From: Flaccisagitta enflata
Lineage: Eukaryota; Chaetognatha; Sagittoidea; Aphragmophora
Assembly: GCA_965153355.1 (NCBI GenBank)
Contig: OZ231128.1
Coordinates: 7,998,001-8,062,000, forward strand
Reading direction: 5' to 3'
DNA length: 64,000 bases
Under the pieces are notes generated by a model. That model did no database searches, was not told the DNA's origin, and saw nothing but the letters and a program-made list of their open reading frames with translations. A program made the position numbers and the translations under genes. Positions 11,690 through 35,613 of the stretch are shown one piece after another. Every line of letters starts with the position of its first letter. The stretch's first letter is position 1.

Positions 11690-12570
11690 GGATCGCACAT
11701 GGTCAGCGGTACCCGATGCCCTGCTTGGAGTGATCAAGTGAAGTAGTGGACTGAGAGCAGGGCAGCGGCCCCAAAGGGCCGATGTCCTGTAGGACACAGG
11801 GGGTAATTTCCAGACGTCCTGAGGGGCAATATATAAGGCCTAAGAGGGATTTGAGGTTTAGGGGGAAGATTTTGGGCCTGAAGATTAGATATGAGATCCG
11901 GGGGTAGGCTTGAGGCATTAGGGGCAGATTGGAGGCCTGGAGGGCTGATTTGAGGCCTGGAATGCTGATTTTAGGGCTGGAGAGCAGATTTTAGGGCTGG
12001 AGAGCTGATTTGAGAGCTGATTTGAAGCCTGGAGAGCTGATTTGAGGTCTGGAGGGCTGATTTGAGGCCTGGAGGGCTCATTTGAGGGCTCAGAGGGCCT
12101 AAATCAGGCCTGAGAGTGAGGATTTTAGGCCTCGATGGCCAACGGGGGGGGGGGGGACGGACGGACGGACGTTAGGAAATTACCCCCTATGTCCTACAGG
12201 ACATCGGCCCTTTGGGGCCGCTGCCCAAAAAGGGCCGATGTCCTGTAGAACACAGGGGGGAATTTCCATACGTCCTGAGGGGGCATACTTCAGGTCTAGA
12301 TTACTGATTTATGCCGCTGAAGGCATATTTGGAGGCTGGAGGGCAGAATTAAGGCTTGGAGAGCAAATTTGAGGTTTGGAGGGCAAATTTAAGCTATAGA
12401 GGGCTGATTTTATGCTTGAAGGGCTAATTGAAGGTCTGGAAGGCAGATTTGAGGCCTAAATTTGAGGGCTAAATTGAGGGCTGGGAGGGCAAATTTGACG
12501 GATGGACGGACGTATGGAAATTTCCCCTGTGTTCTACAGGACATTGGCCCTTTGGGGCCGCTGCCCAAAA
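11690..12570. mobile_element. Two abutting GCAGCGGCCCC foldback elements
   Basis: From ATCGCACATGGTCAGCGGTA (11690) through GGAGGGCTGATTTGAGGCCT repeats to CGGCCCTTTGGGGCCGCTGC at about 12205-12225, immediately followed by a second unit to about 12565. The second shares its left arm with the end of the first. Confidence 0.7.
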
Positions 12571-13165
12571 AGGGCCAAAAATGACTCATTTAAAGGAATA
12601 TAAAAAAATAATGAAAAATAATGAAATTTTTTTATCAAATTATCAATTTATGCAAAGATGTAGTCACAGTGAAGTACAAGAGACTAGAAACAGCAAAAAA
12701 ATCCGACCCTCATTGCTGTATCAGGCCAAAAACAGGTCAAATAAAGCCAAAGTTGGCTTAAAATGGCAAAAAAGCTTCATAATTCAAGTTTTTGGGTTAA
12801 TTTGATTAGAAAAACCAAAACTTCTCTCTGGTTCACTCAGTTACAACTCAAAGATGTGGCCAATGCCTGAAAACAGCCAGTGGATGCCATAGTGGGGCCT
12901 CTAAGGACCCCAAAATGACCAAAAAAGGGTCAAAACTGACTCATTTTAGGCCAAGTCAAAAAAAAAAGATGAAATTTTTTATAAAAACATCAATTTATGC
13001 AAAGATATAGTCTCAGTGAAGTACTAGAGACTAGAATCAGCAAAAAAAATTGACCCTCCTAGCCGTATCAGGCCAAAAACAGGTCAAAAACAGCCATAAT
13101 TGGCTCAAAAAGATCAAAATGCAGTTTAAAGAGGATTTTTTCATTAATTTCATCAAATTCATCAC
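12570..13165 (+). repeat. About 370-bp repeat units, left arm of a large inverted repeat
   Basis: Two direct copies of a unit with ATCAATTTATGCAAAGAT, GTGAAGTACTAGAGACTAGA and CAGGCCAAAAACAGGTCAAA. Part of the unit also lies at 11490-11660. Confidence 0.85.
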
Positions 13166-13317
13166 GCTCATGCTTCAGTTTTGAATGAGTGTGAGTTAAA
13201 GTGGGAATCCCTGGCCAGTTTGGGACACTCCAGGCCATTTTAGGCCCTGAAGACCCTAAAAAAGGTCATAAACAGGCCCAAACGAGCTCTTCTGCTTCAA
13301 AATTCAAATTTCTGCTT

Positions 13318-13785
13318 TTTGGGCAGCGGCCCCGAAGGGGTCAATGACCTATGCTTTCACACGGGAATTTTCTCTTTCTCCTTCTCCTCCTTCTTCGTAC
13401 CCCCCCCCCCACCTCCAGGCCCATATCTCAGCATTGAAGCCCATATCCCAGCCTTGAGGCCCAAATCCCAGTCTTGAGGTCCAAATCCCAACCTCAAGGC
13501 TCAAATCCCATCTTATAGCCAAAATCCTATCTCTGAGGCGTTAATTCCAGCCTTAAGGGATTTGGGCCTCAAGACTGGGATTTAGGTCTCGAGGCTGGGA
13601 TATGGGCTTTGAGGCTGAGATATAGGCCTGGAGGTGGGAGGAGGGAGAACGGAGAAGAAGGAGGAGGAGAAAATTCCCCTGTGTGAAAGCATAGGTCATT
13701 GACCCCTTCAGGACGCTGCCCTGCTCTCCCCTCAACTTCAACCACTACTTACTGAGGCAGGGCACGGGTACCGCTGACCATCTAA
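13318..13785. mobile_element. GCAGCGGCCCC-type foldback element, diverged
   Basis: Arms GGGCAGCGGCCCCGAAGGGG and the inverted GACCCCTTCAGGACGCTGCC with ACCTATGCTTTCACACG; the body is CCTCAAGGCTCAAATCCCA repeats that invert at about 13555. Confidence 0.7.
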
Positions 13786-13799
13786 CGCTTTTGCGACTA

Positions 13800-14355
13800 A
13801 CAGGGTGTGCAAAAAATTTGGTATTTACATATAATCATGAAAACCATACTTTTAGATAGTACAGTAAAGCAAAATTGGAAATATAGTCTCTCAATAAGTT
13901 CTACTGAATATCTAAATGCACAGGTTTTGTCTTAAATTTCCCTGGTTTGCAAAAAAACGAATTGTGCTAAGGGCACACTTCCCAATTTCATAGGATTTTT
14001 ACCAGCAAAAATGATCTAAAACAGCAATCAGTTAAAGCCAAGAATAATATGACTTTTAGTATCACAATGAGGTAAATGAAGACTGCTATACACTTTAAAA
14101 AACCTTCAAAATCATTCAAGAATGCATCATCATTTTCTGTTTTTCCATTAATACCAATATTCTGGAGGCCATCGTCAACGTATCATTCCTGCCCTCCATC
14201 AATCTCATTTACTATTTTTTTGCTGCCTTTTCCCTTAAGAACATTCAAAAGTAGTAAACTAATATCATTAACCCTAATTTTGATGAGAAACTATGTATAA
14301 ACAATGAAATTTACATGCTTTTAGGCATTGATACCAAATTTTTTGCACATCCTGT
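13800..14355. mobile_element. 556-bp TA-flanked MITE with ACAGGGTGTGC ends
   Basis: It is flanked by TA at 13798-13799 and 14356-14357. The ends ACAGGGTGTGCAAAAAATTT and its inverted partner (ACAGGATGTGCAAAA) match over about 25 bp. It has no coding capacity. A one-ended copy starts at 15597. Confidence 0.85.
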
Positions 14356-14429
14356 TATTTCTCATCAAAGAGATGAATATTTCTATCAAAATCACTCGGT
14401 TTGATTTTTAAAATAAAAGCTAGGCTCAA

Positions 14430-14575
14430 CCAGTTGCCCAAGGGCAATATGTGGTCAGCGATACCCATTGCCCTGCTGTGTATGTTGGTGATTGTAGGTG
14501 ATGGGTGGCAGGGCAGTGGCCCCAAAGGGGACAATGTCCTGTAGAACACAGAAGAACTTTTGTTCGTTCGTTTGT
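14430..14575. mobile_element. GCAGCGGCCCC element, partial (left side)
   Basis: GCAATATGTGGTCAGCGATA, CAGGGCAGTGGCCCCAAAGG and TCCTGTAGAACACAG; the body turns into CTCAAGGCTG-type repeats to about 14690. Confidence 0.65.
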
Positions 14576-14684
14576 TTGTCCGTTCATCCGTGTTAGCAGA
14601 TTTGAGCCTCAAGGCTGCGCATTGAGCATCTATTTGAGCTTTGAGGCTAGGATTTGAGCCTGAGGTTTGAGTCACGAGGCTGGG

Positions 14685-14915
14685 TATGATGAATTTTATA
14701 GAATTAATAAAAAATCCTCTCTGAACTGCATTTTGAGCCAATTATGGCTGTTTTTGACCTGTTTTTGGCCTGATACGGCTATGAGGGTCAAATTTTTTTG
14801 CCGATTCTAGTCTCTAGTACTTCACTGAGACTATATCTTTGCATAAATTGATGTTTTTATAAAAATTTTCATCATTTTTTTTTATTTTTGACTTGGCCTA
14901 AAATGAGTCAGTTTT
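14685..14915 (-). repeat. Inverted copy of the 12.9-13.17 kb unit
   Basis: TCTAGTCTCTAGTACTTCAC and TGTTTTTGGCCTGATACGGC are complements of the left-arm sequence. The arms enclose a GCAGCGGCCCC element and the TA-flanked MITE. Confidence 0.85.
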
Positions 14916-15254
14916 GATTTTTCAATGTTTTATGATTTTTGTGTAGGATCAATAAAGGAGTGTATCAAAGTTTGGTTGAGCATACAAATACAAGAAAACA
15001 TGTTCATGTGCATAGCTGCTCATGTGTGAGGGTGATTTTAAGCTTTTGTATAGTTGAGTCATTTTGAATATCTTAGCTCATCTAGCTCATTTGGCTCAGT
15101 CCTATTTTTCTCTGATTTTCAGTACAATCAATACATTCATTTGCTCTTGATTTGATCTAACAAATAAAAAGAATTGCAGTGATTAAAGACAAAAGCTTGG
15201 TAAAAAGTGAACAATGCTTACAACTTTTTTCCTCACGGCAACAGCCGCCATTAC

Positions 15255-15560
15255 TGGTACAGTTGTCCTTCCTGTGGTGATATACCAGATGGTAATAGGT
15301 ACTGTCATCCTTACTGTTATGATACACCAGATAGTAATAGGTACTGTCATCCTTACTATGATGATTTACCAGATAGCTATTGGTACTGTCGTCCTTACTG
15401 TGATGATATACCAGATGGCTATTGGTACTGTCATCCTTATTGTGATGAAATACTAGATGGCCATTTATACCGTTGTCCTCACTGTGATGATATACCAGAT
15501 GGTAATAGGTACTGTCGTCGTTACTGCGACGATACAACAAATGGTAATCGGTAGTCATTC
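15255..15560 (+). repeat. 42-bp minisatellite, second array, open in one frame
   Basis: About seven units encoding a repeated YCxPYCDDIPDGxW on the plus strand. The 75 bp just upstream (GCTTACAACTTTTTTCCTCA) recur at 40405-40425 with only the first unit start, so array and leader form a dispersed repeat. Confidence 0.9.
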
Positions 15561-15763
15561 TAACTGAGATGATACATTAGATGGTTAATTGGTGACAGGG
15601 TGTGCAAAATTATCACAATAAAAAGAAACCATTATCGTCATACATTGACAAAGTACGTTATGCTTTGTGAATTTAAAAAGTTTCTATTTGACGTGAAGGG
15701 AAAATAATCTAAGCACAAGCAGCATATGAAAAAGATGTCTGCTTCACTGGGTTATGGATTCAG

Positions 15764-15994
15764 GGGGTGTTTCTAGTCACAGACAAACGCGTTTTGAACA
15801 GGCCACTTGGTCGCTCGCTACGTTCGTTCGCTCGCACCGCTCACTCGCTACGTAGCGCTCCTCTTCGCTACACTCGCTTCGCTCGCTCACTCCGTTCACG
15901 GGCTCGCTCACTCTGTTCACGGGCTCGCTCACTCAGTTCGCTCACTCCCTTGTGGGACAGTTGAAAATGTTGAATATGTGGGGTGGGTATCACC
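15764..15994 (+). mobile_element. Harbinger-like MITE copy
   Basis: It starts GGGTGTTTCTAGTCACAGAC and carries TGGTCGCTCGCTACGTTCG and repeated CACTCTGTTCACGGGCTCG-type sequence; it runs into the CACCAGTGGGAA segment without its right end. Confidence 0.6.
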
Positions 15995-17115
15995 AGTGGG
16001 AAAATCTAACTGGTGAGAATTTGTTTAAAAAAAAATTCTTACCAGTAACTATGGCAAAAAAAAAAAACCGAACAGTTACTTCTATTGCTCATAAATCCTT
16101 TGAAAATTCACCCAGTGTGCTGAAATTTTTACTGAAGTTACTTTTTAGTATCATTAAGCATCACTGAAAAAATCAATGACCTGCTCTAAATAGTTTGAGA
16201 ATTATAGATTTTTTAAAAGTGCTTGTCAGAAGATCAGAAATTCAATGTACACACATAAGAATTTACTAAGAATCAATAAACAAACTTAAAAAAACCATAC
16301 TAAATCTAGTCCGATTTTGATGAAATTTTAAGTGGAAGTAAACCACAGTGTTAGCAGGCTGTGATAAAAATTTCATTACAAAACTCCAATTATTTTAGCA
16401 GAAACAGCAAGTTTTCTAAAACTTTTTTTGTGGTTTTTAGAATGAAGTAAATGAAGATGAAATCTGAAATATAAATCGATGCTAAGGCCAGAGTTTTTTA
16501 CCAATTATCATGATTTTTTAACTGGTAACTTTTGTACATATGATTCATTTCCAGTAAAATTTTTGTGAAGATTGAAGCACTTTTAGTCCCCCAAATTGCA
16601 AAAATATTCTAACAGGTAGCAGAATATTTCTTATCCTGAGCAAGCTTACAATCAACCAATATCTACCCCACTAGACGTTATCTGAGTAGATGCGAATTTT
16701 GCCTAGTATTACTAAATATTACCATCAGACTACAGTTCAAAAATCATGACAAAACTCCCAAAACTTTTTGCACAATGCCAATTTTACTAAAAATGGTAAT
16801 ATTTTGATTTAGGATAAACGTCATCTCTGGCAGTCCGAAAAAGAGGTGACTTCAGTAAAAACTTGATAACGGCTAAAGTTTTCAATGGATTTTGATGAAA
16901 TTTTAACCAGACATAGTCCATATCATGGTTATCATTCACTGTAAATTTCATCCAAATTGGTCAACATCTTCATACTTTTTTGCTCTCTCAAAAATTGTTC
17001 AGTTTTTTTTTTTTGCCATAGTTATGATGAAAAAATCATCTCACTGGTGAGAATTTTTTTTTTTTATAAATTCTCACCAGTGGGAAGAATCTGATTCTCA
17101 CCAGTGGGAAAGGAA
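15995..17115. mobile_element. Transposon-like segment bounded by inverted CACCAGTGGGAA / CTGGTGAGAAT motifs
   Basis: Both ends carry CCAGTGGGAA and CTGGTGAGAAT in opposite orientations, and CTTACCAGTAACTATGGCAA at 16040-16055 is mirrored by TTGCCATAGTTATGATG at about 17015. The interior is AT-rich with no coding frame. The same boundary motif forms a cluster at 19378-19525. Confidence 0.5.
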
Positions 17116-17160
17116 AAAAGGAAAGAGAAAAAGGAAAGAAGGAAAGAGGAGAGAGAAAGA

Positions 17161-17164
<4 letters not shown>

Positions 17165-17212
<48 letters not shown>

Positions 17213-17230
17213 AGAGAGAGAGAGAGAGAC
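17165..17230 (+). repeat. (GA)n microsatellite
   Basis: GA dinucleotides with an AAAG interruption. Confidence 0.95.
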
Positions 17231-17688
17231 AGACACAGACAAGAAACAGAGAGAAAAAAACAATAAAAAATAGTATCCGAAGCCCCTTTTCACAGTACAA
17301 AGAAATGATGAAAATGGTAGATTCATTTTGCGCCAAAGCATGTGTAGCATGTCTCTTGTTTTATTAATTCATACAATATCTATCCTGGTAAATACATCAC
17401 CTTAAATAGCATTGTTAAGATTCTCTGAGATCAAAGAAAAAATTCTGACTCACGGGAACACCCCAATTTTTAGCCATGTGCTTTGCAACTTTTTACCACA
17501 CCCTTTTGGCGTCCAAGCTTTGTGACCTTGTGGCACCAAACCTGTTGAAATGCCTGACCCATTCCTACCCATGCCAAACAGGTACTGAGATACTCATGTG
17601 TCGAGCCAAATGGTTTAATTTTTACTTACTACTTATTACTTTTTACTTACTACTTACTACTTACTACTTTTTACTTACTACTTACTAC

Positions 17689-18327
17689 TTTTTAGTCGCG
17701 TGCATGCGACTCTACATCCCGCTTTGTCGGTCCGTTGGTCGGTTGGTCCCCTTTTTACTTTTTTGTCCATTACGTCATTTTAAGTCATTTTAAGTCATTC
17801 TAAGTCATTCTAAGTCATTCTAAGTCATTTTAAGTCATTTTAAGTTGGTTGGTTGGTCTGTCCCCTTCTTACTTTTTTGTCCATTACATCCTTTTTTGAA
17901 TCATTTTGATTCATTTTAATTCATTTTAAGTCATTTTAGGTCATTCTAAGTCATTCTAAGTCATTCTAAGTCATTTAAAGTTGGTTGGTTGGTCTGTCCC
18001 CTTTTTACTTTTTTGTCCATTACATCCTTTTTTGAGTCTTTTTGATCCATTTTATATTAAATAAGGTACTATAGGTAATCATTGGTTCTTATAGGTCAAT
18101 ATCTAATCATAAGTAATTTTAGGTCATTAGATTAATTAAAGGTAATGATAGCTAATTATTGGAAATCATAATCATTTTAAAGGGAATTATCAGTTATTAT
18201 AGGTATAAGTAATTATAACTCACTGTAGGAAATTATAGGTTTTGTAATCATAGGTAATTATTGGTGATTATAGGTGATCAAGTAATCATGTAAGTCCCGC
18301 ACGCGACTTATAGGTGTTGGCCTTGTT
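17689..18327 (+). mobile_element. AGTCGCG element with AAGTCATT tandem core
   Basis: It starts TTTTTAGTCGCGTGCATGCG, has GTCGGTCCGTTGGTCGGTTG, three blocks beginning CCCCTTTTTACTTTTTTGTC with TAAGTCATTT repeats, then GATTATAGG-type repeats, and ends GCACGCGACTTATAGGTGTT-GGCCTTGTT. Confidence 0.75.
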
Positions 18328-18944
18328 ACTTATAATATAGCTCTAAGTGCGCTCATCTCAACCCCCACTGAAAACATCAGATTGAAAATCATGCATGAAT
18401 TTCATGAATATTTTAATTCAGTGAGCCTTTCTTTTCATTTTTTTTATTGTGTAGCACAATATTGTGTTGGTTTATGTCAAATATTTTTCTGGCCAACAAA
18501 TTTTCAACTTCTGCACTTAACTTGTCAATTTACAACAAACTCCTTCTACATTCTATTTTGCCTTGCCTTTTGCGACTCAAAGTGAAATCAAACAGTAAAG
18601 CAGTGAAATTGAAATAAATGAAACAGGTATCTCGCTGTTTAGGCAACTGGAAGCCTGTTCAAACCAGATTTTGAAAATAACTACAAGCATTACATTGTCC
18701 AAGTTCTTTGGCAGACTTTCTTTGCCTAAAAGACCTAATTCATTAACTCTAACTAAATTTTTTTCATCATTGTTCATCAACTTACAATATTGGGTCATTC
18801 ATGAACAGCTAAACAAACCCACTCCAACAACAATTTTTTCATTTTTTTTTTCATTTTTTTTCTCGATAAGCGATCATTCATGAAATGCATTTTAATGATC
18901 GTTCATCAACATCACTTTGCCATTGTTCATGAACATTCATATTG

Positions 18945-19025
18945 AGTTGTTCATGAACAGCAAAAAAACCCACTCCACCAACAATTTTGTTGGTGGAGTG
19001 GATTTTTTTGGCAGTTCACGAACGG
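18945..19025. repeat. Near-perfect hairpin
   Basis: CCACTCCACCAACAATTTTG is followed by its complement (TTGTTGGTGGAGTGG); outer arms GTTCATGAACAGC and GGCAGTTCACGAAC extend it. Confidence 0.8.
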
Positions 19026-19377
19026 GCTTTTTATGGCCCTCTGTGAACAAAATTCTTGGCCAAGAGCCTCCTTTCAGTTGTTCATTAATGACTTTATGGC
19101 ATTGTTCAGCAACATGCATTCATTCCCCGTTGCTGAACATACTCAAATTCGCTGGCGGACTACTTGTGTTTCTTGGTGAAAGGTCAAAGGTTTACATTTA
19201 TATACATATGCTTTCCTCTTTTACATCCCTCTCTCTGCAGCTTAAAATAAAGTGTAAAAGATTTGATCCTGGCCTTGGGTCTCATGTCCATAATCCTGAC
19301 CTAAAAACATTGGAAGTAGGCCCTTTCCTCCCCCTTTCTCCCCGTTTCTCCCCTTTCCTCCGTTTCCTCCATTTTCT

Positions 19378-19525
19378 TCCCACTGGTGAGAATTTTTTTT
19401 CATATAAATTCTCACCAGTGGGAAATATTTTTTTCTTACCAGTGGGATGAATTTTTTTTCCCACTGGTGAGAATTTAATTTTTTCCCACTGGTGAGAACA
19501 AAATCCTTCCCACTGGTGAGAATTC
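19378..19525. repeat. Cluster of five CCCACTGGTGAGAAT motifs in both orientations
   Basis: The motif occurs in direct and inverted orientation, spaced by T-rich sequence. It matches the ends of the 15995-17115 segment and is 13/13 identical to the exon 3 donor region of the protease gene (CACTGGTGAGAAT). Confidence 0.7.
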
Positions 19526-19834
19526 CCCGAATAGGTGTTCACGCTGTAAACGCGTTTTTCATCTTCACTAGAAACACGCCCGAAGTATTTCATTGGTGGT
19601 TTATCGGTCGAGAAAACTGCTTGCAATTAAACAATGTTATGGACCGACAGACCAACGGACCAACCAGTCGACTGACTGACCGACTGACCGACACACCAAA
19701 AATATAGAATCGCGTGTCCAAAACAAAAGCAAAATGTGATCAAGGGACCAAGGGTTTTCATATACTTCATGAGCGGATATCCGTTAGTCTTGGGTCCGTT
19801 ACAGCGGAGATGTAACTGTAAGTTGAGCGTGGAT

Positions 19835-31908
<12,074 letters not shown>

Positions 31909-31935
31909 TTTCCACTTCTTTTTTTTTTGTCTTCG

Positions 31936-32146
31936 GGTGTGTTTCTAGTGACGACAACAAACATGATCATTGCGCTTACAGTGTGAACACATGTTCACAA
32001 AATTCAACTGTCCCGTGAGGAAGTGAGCGGGCTCACGAATAAGGTGAGTGAGCAAAGCGAACACAGCAAAGTGGGCGATGCAAGCGAATGAACATAACGA
32101 GTGACTGAGTGGACCGTTGCAAACACGTCTGTCTGTGACCTGAAAC
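31936..32146 (-). mobile_element. Harbinger-like MITE copy upstream of the protease start
   Basis: It begins GGGTGTGTTTCTAGTGAC on the plus strand and carries the family's CTCACGAATAAGG and GCAAGCGAATG blocks. It lies 28 bp upstream of the first possible start codon of the protease gene, so the promoter or leader probably overlaps it. Confidence 0.6.
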
Positions 32147-32149
32147 TTA

Positions 32150-32309
32150 GGGCCTGTTTCTACAAGAGACAATGCTCACTTCGCTCACTCGCTACACAGC
32201 ACTCTGCTCGCTCACTTGTGGAACAGCTGAAACTTTTGAATATGTGTTCACGCTGTAAAGTTGTTACACGGAAACCATCGAGATTCTTGTCATCAGTAGA
32301 AAGACGCCC
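32150..32309. mobile_element. Harbinger-like MITE, short copy with TTA duplication
   Basis: TTA flanks at 32147-32149 and 32310-32312; ends GGGCCTGTTTCTAC and AGACGCCC. Its right part is then repeated tandemly to about 32575 in units of about 84 bp. Confidence 0.65.
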
Positions 32310-32575
32310 TTATTCCAGTTTTGAATATGTGTTCACGCTGTAAAGGCGTTACATGGAAACAATCGAGATTCTTGTCATCAGTAGAAACACGCCCTTACTC
32401 CGGTTTTGAACATGTGTTCACGCTGTAAACGCGTTACCCGGAAATAATCGAGATTCTTGTCATCAGCAGAAACACGCCCTCACTCCGGTTTTGAATATGT
32501 GTTCACGCTGTAAACGCGTTACAAAGAAACAATCAAGATTCTTGTCATCAGTAGAAACATGCCCTTACTCCGGTT
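32225..32575 (+). repeat. About 84-bp tandem repeat of a MITE end
   Basis: Four units containing TGTGTTCACGCTGTAAA and GATTCTTGTCATCAG-AGAAAC, each ending ACGCCC-TTAC. Amplification of a MITE terminus in tandem. Confidence 0.85.
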
Positions 32576-33284
32576 TTCTTGTCTTTATCTATATCACTTT
32601 TTACTTCTCCAACTTTCTCCGGCTTTGTTTTCTGGTCTTCCACGTCTTTCGTCTGTGTACGTGTACCCACAGTATGCCGATTTACATGAAGTAAAAAATA
32701 TCATACATACTTGATACAAAATACAATAGGCTGAGCGTTGAGTCTCTTTGGCAATGATTCAGGTTTCTTGTAATGTTAACTTAGCTTTTCACAATATATT
32801 GGCATAATGTCATGATTTTTTATAGGAATGTACTTTTTAGTCACAGACGGACGACTCTAGAACTTGCCGTGTTGGTCCATCAGTCGGTCTGTCCATTGGT
32901 CAGTCTGTGTATTGGTAATCTTTTTTTAAAATGTAAGTGTTTTTTGCTGTACTGCCCCTCTGTGACTGGGGGTCTGTGAATCCATCCTTGTTATAATGGG
33001 ATAAAGCTTACGGACACACCAGAAAATACTGTTGAATTTTTAGAACTGTACAAACAGTAACTATGCCAAATGGGGGCGGTCATACCCTAGGTAGGACATC
33101 AGATCAAATAATGGAAAAAAGAAATCCTTCAATTTCTTGACATCTATTGAATAAATGAATATTTTCCTCAAGTGAATGAAGACTTTTTTCCTAGGTAGTA
33201 ATGGGACACGCCACGGGAGAAACCTCTGCAGGCTGTATTAAATACTCGGTTGTGACGGCCACTGGTTTTGAGACGAGGGAGACT

Positions 33285-33650
33285 TCCTCTATCTTTTCCC
33301 ATTCGAAATATAAGAAATGCCCTTTAAAATTTGTTGAAATTCAACAATATATAGCTCTTTAACAATGTTTTTTGCCATGAATATTTTCACATAAAAATTT
33401 TGTAAGTTTCGAGTAGAGATTCGCATTCCTGGTAAAATTTCCAGTCGCTTGATAGGTCGCACTATATACTTCTGCTGTGAAATAAAAAAGTCCAATTTTC
33501 CTACAACACAAGATAACAACATTACACTTATGACAACCAACAGTAATGTAGGACAATATTGAACTTTTTTGTCTCTTGATAAAAACATATAGCGCGACCT
33601 ATCAAATGAATGGAAATTTTACAAGGGATACGTATGATTCTTTTACAAAG
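33285..33650. repeat. Degenerate foldback sequence
   Basis: TTGATAGGTCGCACTATATA at 33449 and its complement-like ATATAGCGCGACCTATCAAA at 33585 form arms similar to the inner arms of the 46518-47109 element. Outer ends not found. Confidence 0.6.
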
Positions 33651-33854
33651 AATTAAGATGGGCTTTCGCCATTCAACTTATCTGGCAAAATGTATCAGAT
33701 ATGACACATTTTGTTGATTTTAAGAAAAATTTGAAGGGGAATTTTTTTCTCTTCAGTACCAAGTGATAAAATAGACCTCCCTGAAGCCCAAACCACTCGC
33801 CGTCATGACCGAGCATTTTTCTTGACCTATGAAAGCCTCCCCCGTAGCGTGGGG

Positions 33855-34210
33855 AGTTATCATCAAGAAAAGTGCACGGTGATGTCCCTTGTCATCATGA
33901 AAAGTGCACTGAGATTTCTGCAGTCATTGGGAAAAATGCACTGTGATGTCCCTTGTTATCAGGAAAAGTGCACTGTGATGTCTCTTATTATAAAAAAATG
34001 CTCTTTCATATCCCCAATTATATTGAAATATGCACTGTGATGTCACTCATCATCAGGAAATTTGCACTGTGCTGTCTCTCGTCATCAGGAAAAATGCACT
34101 GTGATGTCCCTCATCATCAAAAAAAGTGCACTGTGATATCCCTTATCAACAGGAAAAGTGCACTGTGATGTCACTTATCACCAGGAAGTGCACTGTGATG
34201 TATTGTGATG
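33855..34210 (+). repeat. About 44-bp minisatellite (AAAAGTGCACTGTGATGTCC)
   Basis: Eight units, also followed by TTTTTCCTTTT repeats to 34365. Confidence 0.9.
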
Positions 34211-34458
34211 TGGTCTTCAATGATCACTTTTGTTTACTATCTTTAAAATGTGCGTTTGTTCTTTCTTTTTCCTTTATGATCTTTCTTTTTCCTTTTTTGT
34301 TATTTCTTTTCCCTTTTGTTCTTTCTTTTTCCTTTTTGTACTTCCTTTTTCCTTTTTTGCGTACTTTTGTTATGTCTGCCTACAAAGTTTTTGGATTACA
34401 TCAGTAGATGAGGTGATTATGACTACAAGAAAACACTGTTGTTTTCCTCAGAGAAAAA

Positions 34459-34463
<5 letters not shown>

Positions 34464-34549
<86 letters not shown>
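34464..34549 (+). repeat. (GA)n microsatellite
   Basis: Pure GA dinucleotides. Confidence 0.98.
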
Positions 34550-34551
<2 letters not shown>

Positions 34552-34632
34552 ATTAGAATGCAATATCAGAAAAAAGTATTCATACACGGCAAGCTCTGAT
34601 TTCTTTCCACTTACAGTGGTGTTCATGGTATA

Positions 34633-35475
34633 ACAGCCTAAACTGGAGGAAGGTTTTTAAGTGTCTTAATTTCATTTGACAAACTTAACATGAATAAAAA
34701 CTCGTGCCTCTCAGAGAGGCTAAAAAAGGGTCTTACCCTGCATATTTCATGAAGTTTAGAATTTTCTTTTTTTCTTATTTATTTCCGTTAGGTTAAGACT
34801 GAAAAGGATTTTAGATGAAATCCCCTGAAAGACAACATCTTCCATCTTACATCATTTGTTGATATTTAAGATAATCATTTTCTTCTAATTCAATAACAGA
34901 GAATGTTTTGAATAGAAAATTTGACTAGAAAAGGCGGCGAAATCAGAAGTTCCAAATGTATTTGAAATTTAAGTTGTTCAATTGGTGCTTGTGTCCCTGA
35001 GTTTTTTAGTTGCTATTAAAACCAAAATCATTTTTTCAAACATTTATAACGGCTAGAATATCAAAATTTTGACAGATATTATCAGGGAACAGAATTGAAT
35101 TGAATTGAATTGAATTTGCTACAACTTTCCCACAGTATGTTCTGTAAGAATATTGCTTGTTTAGCCATTGCTAGGGAGCATCACACATAGCAACCACTAA
35201 ATGATGCTCCCTAGCAACAGCTAAACGAGCAATATTCTTACAGAACATACTGTGGGAAAGTTGTTGTAAATTTATTTTTTTAACAATGTTCCCTCATCAC
35301 ATTTGTGAAAATATTGATATCATAGCAGTTATGACTGTTTGAAAAAATGATATTGGTTTCCATAGCAACCGAAAAACTCAGGAACACAACCATCAATTGA
35401 ACAACTTATATTTCAAATATCAAGTTTGTAAAATGAGATTAAGGCACTTAAATACCTTCCTCCAGTTTAGGCTGT
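34633..35475. mobile_element. 843-bp TA-flanked foldback MITE with ACAGCCTAAAC ends
   Basis: TA flanks lie at 34631-34632 and 35476-35477. The terminal inverted repeat ACAGCCTAAACTGGAGGAAG is nearly perfect. The arms fold back with a centre near 35200. The inner arm (TATGTTCTGTAAGAATATTG and neighbours) is shared with the element at 25684-26233. Confidence 0.85.
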
Positions 35476-35613
35476 TATTCCACGAACCCCACTGTTTCTC
35501 AAGTTAGTAATTTGATGCATTAACAAAAAAAAAAAAAAAAAATGAAAAAAAAGTTTATCAACATACTCTCCGTTTGGCTCGTTGAACCTTGTAAGGGGGG
35601 GGGGGCTTGGTAA

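Noticed and set aside
18917-19450. Plus-strand open frame of 177 codons
   Set aside because: It runs through a hairpin, a MITE-like region and the CTGGTGAGAAT cluster; no conserved domain or codon bias.
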